A stretch of DNA of 5,452 nt from Betaproteobacteria bacterium HGW-Betaproteobacteria-20 (GTDB lineage: Bacteria; Pseudomonadota; Gammaproteobacteria; Burkholderiales; Methylophilaceae). Position numbers and translations under genes: made by a program. A model generated the notes under the pieces. The model did not search any database. It worked only from the letters and a program-made list of their open reading frames with translations, and was not told the origin of the DNA. The DNA is taken from assembly GCA_002842195.1 (NCBI GenBank), contig PHCL01000112.1, positions 1 through 5,452 of the forward strand, written 5' to 3'. Within the stretch, counting starts at the first letter, position 1. Every line of letters begins with the position of its first letter. Below are positions 1 to 4,936 of this stretch, one piece after another.

Positions 1-219
1 GTGATCGTAGCCATCGACCCGCGCTACTTCCGCCCAACCGAAGTGGAAACCCTACTGGGCGACCCCAGCAAAGCGAAACAAGCGCTGGGCTGGGTGCCAG
101 AACTAACGGTGCAGGAAATGTGTTCGGAAATGGTCGCAACAGATCTGACCGAAGCAAAGCTTCAAGCACACCTCAGGAGTCAAGGGTTCAAATCTATCGT
201 TTCAAATTCGAACAACTAA
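1..219 (+). CDS. gmd: GDP-mannose 4,6-dehydratase, C-terminal fragment (5' end outside window)
   Basis: This is the last 72 codons of a GDP-mannose 4,6-dehydratase, a cytoplasmic NADP-dependent short-chain dehydrogenase family enzyme. It converts GDP-D-mannose to GDP-4-keto-6-deoxy-D-mannose, the precursor of GDP-fucose, GDP-rhamnose and GDP-perosamine. The fragment carries the conserved C-terminal block of the family: [20 protein letters not shown] (residues 5-24), then [17 protein letters not shown] (residues 29-45), then a variable tail. Full-length Gmd is about 340-375 residues, so roughly 80 percent lies upstream. The GTG at base 1 is an internal valine codon that happens to fall at the window edge, not a start. 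The first 120 bases are 60 percent G+C, clearly richer than the genes downstream, which fits a conserved precursor gene beside a variable region. The identification is firm. Which GDP-sugar is finally made cannot be told from this window. Confidence 0.95.
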   Translation: MIVAIDPRYFRPTEVETLLGDPSKAKQALGWVPELTVQEMCSEMVATDLTEAKLQAHLRSQGFKSIVSNSNN

Positions 220-330
220 ACACCTGTCTCGTGAGCGAATAGTTCATGCAAAGAACTCTTAACTACGCCCAAATAAAGCGGCTGACATGGCAAAACTGCC
301 CTCGCAAAATTAGTTGAGAAGGAAACGAAC
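220..330 (+). other. intergenic region between gmd and wzx
   Basis: This 111-base gap has no convincing promoter or terminator. It contains two small inverted repeats. AGTTC/GAACT (241-245 and 253-257) has a 7-base loop, and GGCA/TGCC (289-292 and 297-300) has a 4-base loop. Neither is followed by a T-run. The 3' end carries the ribosome binding site of the next gene. Read-through from gmd is the simplest interpretation. Confidence 0.5.
319..324 (+). promoter_or_regulatory. ribosome binding site that supports the TTG start of wzx
   Basis: AAGGAA lies 6 bases upstream of the TTG at 331. The reading frame is closed by TGA at 283-285, and no in-frame ATG or GTG occurs between that stop and 331. 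This site therefore decides the start of the flippase gene at TTG. Confidence 0.75.
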
Positions 331-1548
331 TTGCACCGCAATACCAAAATTGCAGTTTTGATCGATCAAGGGCTCCTAAGCGTCGGAAATTTTCTTACTA
401 CCGTCATCTGCGCGCGCATTCTGACTCGACAGGAATTCGCCATATTCTCTGAATATTGGCTCATGGTGCTATTCACGAATAGCATCGTAACTGCAGCCAT
501 CATATTTCCAATGGCATCTGAATTTTCGAGAATTCAAGACAACAAGCAAAAAGAATATCTTGCAGGGATATTTATAAACACATTCGCAATCGTCTCCCTC
601 GCATCATTGGGCATAGCAATCTATCACTATGCCACTCGTTACGACAGCGGGGCAACTAGCTCCACCGCGCTATTGGCAGGGGTGATTGCTATAGTTGGAT
701 TCAACATTAATGAAGTAGCGCGAAAGGTAATGCAACTGCAATCAAGGGTTGGAACATTGGTTGGCGCCAGCACAATGACAAATTCCCTTCGAATAATATC
801 ACTGGGCGCACTTTGGCTAACAGACCACCTGACGTCAGAAACCGCACTTCTTTGCGTCGGGGCTGCTTCAGCACTTGGCATTCTCCCACTAAGTCGAATT
901 ATCAAAAGCGCCAATTATGCTTCAGCAAAATACGCTCTATCCATAAATATGCCATCCGCAAAATGGCTTGTGCCATCAGGACTAATGCAATGGACTACAA
1001 TATATAGCTATCTAATTGCCGTCGCACAAAGCGCGAACTATTCGGCGCTTAGTGAGCTAAGGGCAACACAAAACTTGGCGACAATCATAAATCCAATAAT
1101 TCAATCGCTTGAGAGCATCCAATCCATTCAGATAGCAAAGACCGTAGCGCAAGCCGGCTACACACAAGTGCACAAAGAGAGACTGAAGCTTTTCGCACCG
1201 GGCATCGCAGCGCTAGCAATTACACCACTAATTTTCGGGTTCTCAGATCAATTAATGCAGATGGTATACGGTTCGCAATACAAAAATGCTGGCAACACAT
1301 TAACTGCGATGTGGCTTCTCCAAGTCATAACTCTTCTCTCTATTCCAATTCGAGCAACATTAAGAGCCACTGGTCACAGCAAATTATGGTTTAACGCCTA
1401 CCTAACTGTATCATTCGTAGCAACACCAGCAGCAATATATCTTGCGCACCGAGGCGCCGAATCAATTGCCTACTCAATGGCAGGAACAGCCTTGGCTATC
1501 TTTGCCGCATCTGCTATTTTGGCAAAATATAAACTCGCACAACGATGA
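331..1548 (+). CDS. wzx: Wzx-type polysaccharide flippase (MOP/PST superfamily membrane protein)
   Basis: This is a 405-residue, strongly hydrophobic polytopic protein of the length usual for Wzx flippases (about 400-480 residues). Wzx proteins move undecaprenyl-PP-linked repeat units from the cytoplasmic to the periplasmic face of the inner membrane. The N-terminus (residues 8-32, VLIDQGLLSVGNFLTTVICA and on) is a typical opening for the family. Further hydrophobic segments lie near residues 44-60, 78-98, 112-125, 153-163, 171-187, 222-232, 288-303, 324-340, 354-371 and 380-397. The polar helix SELRATQNLATIINPIIQSL (residues 241-260) and the MVYGSQYKNAG stretch (residues 311-321) resemble the second half of PST/Wzx transporters. 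The start is TTG with a good ribosome binding site. The stop overlaps the next start by ATGA, so the two genes are probably translationally coupled. The family call is solid. The sugar unit it carries is unknown, as Wzx sequences diverge with substrate. Confidence 0.85.
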   Translation: MHRNTKIAVLIDQGLLSVGNFLTTVICARILTRQEFAIFSEYWLMVLFTNSIVTAAIIFPMASEFSRIQDNKQKEYLAGIFINTFAIVSLASLGIAIYHYATRYDSGATSSTALLAGVIAIVGFNINEVARKVMQLQSRVGTLVGASTMTNSLRIISLGALWLTDHLTSETALLCVGAASALGILPLSRIIKSANYASAKYALSINMPSAKWLVPSGLMQWTTIYSYLIAVAQSANYSALSELRATQNLATIINPIIQSLESIQSIQIAKTVAQAGYTQVHKERLKLFAPGIAALAITPLIFGFSDQLMQMVYGSQYKNAGNTLTAMWLLQVITLLSIPIRATLRATGHSKLWFNAYLTVSFVATPAAIYLAHRGAESIAYSMAGTALAIFAASAILAKYKLAQR

Positions 1549-2984
1549 CAGACTCAAAGACTGAATACGCTGACCTGCTTAAGATGTTGAACCCAAAGGT
1601 TCATCACTTGATTGATAAGTCCATTGCCGTCGAGGTAAAAAAAGCGAGAGCAAACACCCTACTATCTCAAGATAGACTAGATTTAATACCAAAAATTCTT
1701 TATGCGCTAGACAAGAAGAATGCGCGGAGCAACAATTGGCACACTGAGGGATACCTGCGACACATACAGCATCTCAATGGCTTTGTTGAGAATGACGGCT
1801 CAGGCAAGGTGGGAAGAGATGAATTCATATCGACATATGACGGAATAATTGAATCGCTGAAGGAAAATCATGGGTTCATTAAAAGGCCAATCGTACTGTC
1901 TCGCGGAAGACTGATTGATGGCGCACATAGACTCGCAGCGGCAATCGCGTTTGATCTGGAGGTTCCTTTCATCGAAGTCGGCGATGTCGGCGCCGTAAAT
2001 CTGAATTCAGAAGCCCTACTATATACTGGAATTCCCCCCGATTACGTCAACTATTGGATATCGCGATACATTCGGCTTCGCGTAAACACCCGTTTTGCCA
2101 TCGTCTGGCCTACGGCGGAAGGGCACGATGAAAAGCTGGAAACGATCTTTAAGAATCGTTGCTCAATAGTCACTAACATAAACCAAAACTTAACAGATCT
2201 TGGCAAGCTCAATTTGGTTCGCTTTGCCTACAAAACTGAAAGCTGGCTTGGCGACGCCAAAGATGGGTACTCTGGTGCTAAGAATAAGACAGCATGGTGC
2301 TTTGGAAAATCCGGGCCAGTTCGCTTCTTCCTTCTAGAAGGAACACCGGACTGGATCGAATTAAAAAATGAAGTCAGAACCATATTCAACGTCGATAAAA
2401 GCTCCATCCACATAAACGACACACACGAAGAAACAATAGCATTGGCCGAATTAATTTTTAACAAAAATGGATTCCGCCATTTAAACCATCAAGTTCCTCA
2501 GGACTTTAACTGGTTTACCGAGCTAAAAGAGGCTTTCGAAAAGTGGGCCAAGTCCGCAATGCAAGACCCGTTAGATTATTGCCTGATTGGAAGTGGCGTT
2601 CTTGCGGCATACGGAATTCGCGAACCCAGGGACATCGACTTTATCTGCCTTGACCATTGCATCAAAGAGGGCCCAGTTAAAGAGATTGACTGGCATCCAT
2701 CCGAAGACAGTTGGGGCCATTCATCCACAGAGATCATTGAAGACCCTCGTCTTCATTTCATCCTTGATGGCCTTAAATACATGACTCCGGAGTTGCTCAT
2801 CAAGCAAAAAATGCTCCGCAACGAAGAGAAGGATCGTGCAGATGTTCAAGCGCTAAACGCCGCTCTTTCCGGCTCTCCAAAGCCATATCGAAGACCGATA
2901 ACGCTAGGTAGCATCAAAGGAGTAGTCAAGTTCCACGCGCTACGTGTTCGCTACTATCTTCGAAGGATAGCGAGCTCAATATAG
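1545..2984 (+). CDS. Three-module protein: ParB/SerK-like, NDP-kinase-like and nucleotidyltransferase-like; function unknown
   Basis: I do not recognise this as a named gene. It is a 479-residue soluble protein without membrane segments or a signal peptide, so it should be cytoplasmic. Residues about 92-150 look like the ParB N-terminal/SerK fold: KRPIVLSRGRLIDGAHRLAA (113-132), with the DGxHR signature at 125-129. Residues about 183-315 resemble nucleoside diphosphate kinase: FAIVWP (184-189), SGPVRFFLLEG (256-266), R278..F281, and SIHINDTHEE (287-296), with H289 where NDP kinase has its phosphorylated histidine. Residues about 343-440 look like a Pol-beta-type nucleotidyltransferase: LIGSGVLAAYGIREPRDIDF (347-366) with G349-S350 and D363/D365, then a basic helix ending in NEEKDRADVQAL (426-437). 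The tail (449-479) is arginine-rich. The start overlaps the wzx stop and has no Shine-Dalgarno sequence. By context it probably modifies a repeat unit or its precursor, perhaps with a phosphate-containing group. Module names are my motif reading, not search results. Confidence 0.8.
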   Translation: MTDSKTEYADLLKMLNPKVHHLIDKSIAVEVKKARANTLLSQDRLDLIPKILYALDKKNARSNNWHTEGYLRHIQHLNGFVENDGSGKVGRDEFISTYDGIIESLKENHGFIKRPIVLSRGRLIDGAHRLAAAIAFDLEVPFIEVGDVGAVNLNSEALLYTGIPPDYVNYWISRYIRLRVNTRFAIVWPTAEGHDEKLETIFKNRCSIVTNINQNLTDLGKLNLVRFAYKTESWLGDAKDGYSGAKNKTAWCFGKSGPVRFFLLEGTPDWIELKNEVRTIFNVDKSSIHINDTHEETIALAELIFNKNGFRHLNHQVPQDFNWFTELKEAFEKWAKSAMQDPLDYCLIGSGVLAAYGIREPRDIDFICLDHCIKEGPVKEIDWHPSEDSWGHSSTEIIEDPRLHFILDGLKYMTPELLIKQKMLRNEEKDRADVQALNAALSGSPKPYRRPITLGSIKGVVKFHALRVRYYLRRIASSI

Positions 2985-3042
2985 CCTACAAGCTCTCAAA
3001 CTGGATTCACCCTGTCAACCCCTTAGCTACAGAATAAAATTA

Positions 3043-3082
3043 GGCATACAAGTTCAAAATGCCACAGTTTAATTCCTCTTTT
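3043..3082 (+). terminator. weak terminator-like hairpin followed by a T-rich stretch
   Basis: GGCAT (3043-3047) and ATGCC (3059-3063) form a perfect 5-bp stem with an 11-base loop. A T-rich run (TTTAATTCCTCTTTTATTT) begins 4 bases after the stem. The stem is short, the loop long and the T-run interrupted, so at most this would be a leaky Rho-independent terminator. Confidence 0.2.
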
Positions 3083-3096
3083 ATTTCGTCTATAAG
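3068..3096 (+). promoter_or_regulatory. possible sigma70-type promoter for wzy
   Basis: TATAAG at 3091-3096 matches the -10 consensus at 5 of 6 positions. TTTAAT at 3068-3073, with a 17-base spacer, matches the -35 consensus at only 3 of 6. Transcription would begin near 3103, just ahead of the AAGAAGG at 3105. In AT-rich DNA such matches arise by chance. Confidence 0.25.
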
Positions 3097-3104
3097 ACAG
3101 CTAA

Positions 3105-3130
3105 AAGAAGGTCTAATGCAGTTCAAATAG
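3105..3130 (+). promoter_or_regulatory. mini-ORF (MQFK, stop) with strong ribosome binding site ahead of wzy
   Basis: AAGAAGG at 3105-3111 is the best Shine-Dalgarno sequence near wzy. It lies 4 bases before an ATG at 3116, but that ATG opens only four codons (M-Q-F-K) before TAG at 3128-3130. The wzy ATG at 3144 follows 13 bases later in another frame and has little Shine-Dalgarno sequence of its own. Ribosomes loaded here could terminate and reinitiate at wzy, so the mini-ORF may serve as a translational leader. It may also be a coincidence of composition. Confidence 0.3.
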
Positions 3131-3143
3131 AGCAAAAACCTGT

Positions 3144-4280
3144 ATGCATCCAAAATATGCGTCGCTATACACTTTTGTATTCGCACTCCTCGGGTTGGCC
3201 GGAATTATTTCAATTCATGGAAACAATGTTTCCCCAGTAAGCGCCATTTTTGAGTTACTCATATTCTCCTCTCCCGTATTTCTCAAGCTCCGCTTCAGGA
3301 GATCATCACTAGCAATAGCAGGATGCATTGCCGTATATATCTTTGGATCGTTCATTTTGGCGGTGATGATCCGAGGCGCCGACATTTTTGATTTCTTAGT
3401 GATCTACAAAGCGCTAATATATTTTTTGATCTTATTGATTTTTGTAGATAAGAAGATTTTCAACAAAGAGTCAATCACAAAGATTTTCTGGCTGGTAGCC
3501 ACAATGATGGCGATTAAGTATAGCTATACATTTGGACTGGCGATTAGTGACAGGCCGGCATTATATCGCGAGAACAACTTTGAGCTCATGTTCTTAGCCC
3601 TTGTTTTTTATCTCAAATTTGTCATTCATAACAGTACGACATGGAAAGAGCAACTGATTATTTTGTTAATATTTGCACTATCTGGATCACGATCGGGTAT
3701 TTTGATTTTATTTGTTGTTTTATTCGGAATACATTTTGACAAAATCTCCGCGCGAAGGATATTAGTTGGCCTCATTGTAGTCGCCGCCTCTGGCTTTCTT
3801 GCATATCTAATTGTGATGTCCAGAATGTCCGATCAGGGAATTGAAGGAATTGATCGATTGAATTTTCTAAGTAAGTTTCTCGATGAAACTAACTCGTGGG
3901 GGTTTATCGATTGGATGATCGGATCCAATCGGATTACTCCACTTTCAGAAGCCACCTGCACGGCACTTAGCTACTACTCAGAGCTGTTTAGCTATAGCGG
4001 CGACTCATCATGCTATTCGGTGGTTTTCCACTCTTTCATTCTTCGCGCAATTTTCGATCACGGCGCAATCGGGGTCCTTTTTATGGTTTGGTTTATCTAT
4101 TGGATTTTACAAACTTCAATTTTTTCAAGGAAGGACGCGCTGATTGTGATAGCGATCGCGCTCCTTAATGGATTTTCTGTTTCATCCATAAATAGCTACT
4201 TTTTCACGATGGCGCTAATGCTTTACATCTCATTCGACAATCGAAATCTTGAGAGAATTGACAAAAATTGCGTATTTTAG
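3144..4280 (+). CDS. wzy: Wzy-type O-antigen/polysaccharide polymerase (integral membrane)
   Basis: This 378-residue polytopic membrane protein has about 10-12 hydrophobic segments, near residues 8-26, 33-47, 56-76, 84-101, 112-130, 146-161, 168-178, 184-197, 205-225, 305-324, 331-345 and 352-364. It fits the O-antigen ligase/polymerase superfamily. Wzy joins lipid-linked repeat units into a chain at the periplasmic face of the inner membrane. Two features support the call. The first is the LSGSRSG motif at 179-185 within a membrane segment. The second is a large polar, probably periplasmic loop at about 226-295, followed by HSFILRAIFDHGAIG (296-310), similar to the conserved H...R...G pattern after the main Wzy loop. 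WaaL-type ligase is the main alternative, but the position between flippase and modifying enzymes favours Wzy. An in-frame stop at 3114-3116 excludes an upstream start. The gene is AT-rich (14 of 60 bases G/C in 3421-3480), the most atypical composition here. Confidence 0.82.
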   Translation: MHPKYASLYTFVFALLGLAGIISIHGNNVSPVSAIFELLIFSSPVFLKLRFRRSSLAIAGCIAVYIFGSFILAVMIRGADIFDFLVIYKALIYFLILLIFVDKKIFNKESITKIFWLVATMMAIKYSYTFGLAISDRPALYRENNFELMFLALVFYLKFVIHNSTTWKEQLIILLIFALSGSRSGILILFVVLFGIHFDKISARRILVGLIVVAASGFLAYLIVMSRMSDQGIEGIDRLNFLSKFLDETNSWGFIDWMIGSNRITPLSEATCTALSYYSELFSYSGDSSCYSVVFHSFILRAIFDHGAIGVLFMVWFIYWILQTSIFSRKDALIVIAIALLNGFSVSSINSYFFTMALMLYISFDNRNLERIDKNCVF

Positions 4281-4368
4281 TTTTTATCCTCACATCATTT
4301 CAAAGTTAATTGAGTTTTCAACCCTCCTCAATTTCTCTAAAGCGACAAACATTTTAGTATGTGACCTT
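4281..4368 (+). other. short gap between wzy and the acetyltransferase gene, with an inverted repeat
   Basis: These 88 bases lie between the wzy stop and the preferred ATG of the acetyltransferase. AATTGAG (4308-4314) and CTCAATT (4327-4333) form a perfect 7-bp inverted repeat with a 12-base loop. The stem is AT-rich and no T-run follows, so it is not a convincing terminator. No good promoter or Shine-Dalgarno sequence was seen. Confidence 0.4.
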
Positions 4369-4935
4369 ATGAATTCAAACGATTTAATAAGTCCGAACAC
4401 TTCCAATCCAAAAGAAGGTGGGGCAAGTTTTTCCTTTCTCAATCGAGTCATTCGCGCCATCTGGATCGTGGTTTGGTTTATCTTCTGCAGGTGGACTCCG
4501 ACCTACTTTTTCGGATGGCGGAGACTGTTTCTATCATTTTTTGGAGCACAAATTTCAAAGAGTGCGAGAGTGTATTCCAGTGTGAATATTTGGCTGCCGA
4601 AAAATGTCACGATGGAGGAGCACTCTTGCTTAGGCCCCGAAGTAAATTGCTATTCTATGGGGCATATTCATATTGGCGCATACGCTACTGTAAGTCAACG
4701 CGCCGTTTTGTGTGCAGGTACGCACGACATTGACAATTCCGATTTTCAACTCGTGGTGAAACCAATAATCATAGGCTCTGAGGCTTGGGTTGCAGCCGAA
4801 GCCTTTGTTGGCCCCGGTGTAACTATTGCACCAAATTCAGTTATTGGCGCTCGCTGTGTTATTTTTTGCGACACAGTAACTAACGGCGTGTACGCTGGCA
4901 ATCCTGCAAAGTTTATTCGATATAGGAATATTTAG
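4369..4935 (+). CDS. WcaF-like sugar O-acetyltransferase (left-handed beta-helix, hexapeptide repeat)
   Basis: This 188-residue protein belongs to the colanic-acid WcaF-like acetyltransferases, which move an acetyl group from acetyl-CoA to a sugar hydroxyl of the repeat unit. The N-terminal block NPKEGGASFSFLNRVIRAIW (residues 13-32) and WTPTYFFGWRRLFLSFFGA (42-60) match the usual opening of the family. The hexapeptide beta-helix spans about residues 61-165, with IGAYATVSQRAVLCAGTHDI (102-121) holding the likely catalytic H119. The conserved end VYAGNPAK is at 174-181. I chose ATG 4369 because the 188-residue product matches the family length of about 180-190 residues and begins just before the conserved block. 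The frame stays open upstream to a TTG at 4249, but those 40 residues resemble nothing in the family and would overlap wzy. No Shine-Dalgarno sequence precedes 4369. The stop is followed after one base by the next ATG. Family confidence is high; the acceptor sugar is unknown. Confidence 0.88.
   Translation: MNSNDLISPNTSNPKEGGASFSFLNRVIRAIWIVVWFIFCRWTPTYFFGWRRLFLSFFGAQISKSARVYSSVNIWLPKNVTMEEHSCLGPEVNCYSMGHIHIGAYATVSQRAVLCAGTHDIDNSDFQLVVKPIIIGSEAWVAAEAFVGPGVTIAPNSVIGARCVIFCDTVTNGVYAGNPAKFIRYRNI
4924..4929 (+). promoter_or_regulatory. ribosome binding site of the GT2 gene inside the acetyltransferase 3' end
   Basis: AGGAAT overlaps the last codons of the acetyltransferase gene and sits 7 bases before ATG 4937. 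With one base between stop and start, the two genes are expected to be translationally coupled. Confidence 0.6.
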
Positions 4936-4936
4936 A

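Larger units (their letters stand above)
2985..3143 (+). other. AT-rich intergenic region upstream of wzy
   Basis: This is the longest non-coding stretch in the window (159 bases), separating the three-module gene from wzy. In order it holds a weak hairpin with a T-rich downstream run (3043-3082), a possible sigma70-type promoter (3068-3096), and a four-codon mini-ORF with a strong ribosome binding site (3105-3130). The octamer AGTTCAAA occurs twice, at 3051-3058 and 3120-3127. The region may break or reset transcription between the two halves of the cluster, or it may be a scar of gene replacement. No gene remnant was recognised in it. Confidence 0.5.

Noticed and set aside
1..3. GTG at the first base as a gene start
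   Set aside because: The protein begins in the middle of the conserved Gmd C-terminal region; the codon is an internal valine and the gene starts upstream of the window.
220..330. JUMPstart/ops element or strong promoter ahead of wzx
   Set aside because: No GGCGGTAG-like ops core and no good -35/-10 pair was found; the gap is more likely read through from gmd.
639..914. Open frame of 91 codons on the minus strand inside wzx
   Set aside because: It lies fully opposite a well-supported membrane-protein gene, resembles no known family and has no visible ribosome binding site; a coding shadow.
2228..2464. Open frame of 78 codons on the minus strand inside the three-module gene
   Set aside because: It is antisense to the NDK-like region, whose motifs run on the + strand; no support for expression.
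2948..2973. Inverted repeat TCGCTA/TAGCGA around CTTCGAAG near the end of the three-module gene
   Set aside because: It lies within coding sequence, before the stop codon, and has no following T-run, so it does not look like a terminator. It is probably chance structure from arginine and serine codons.
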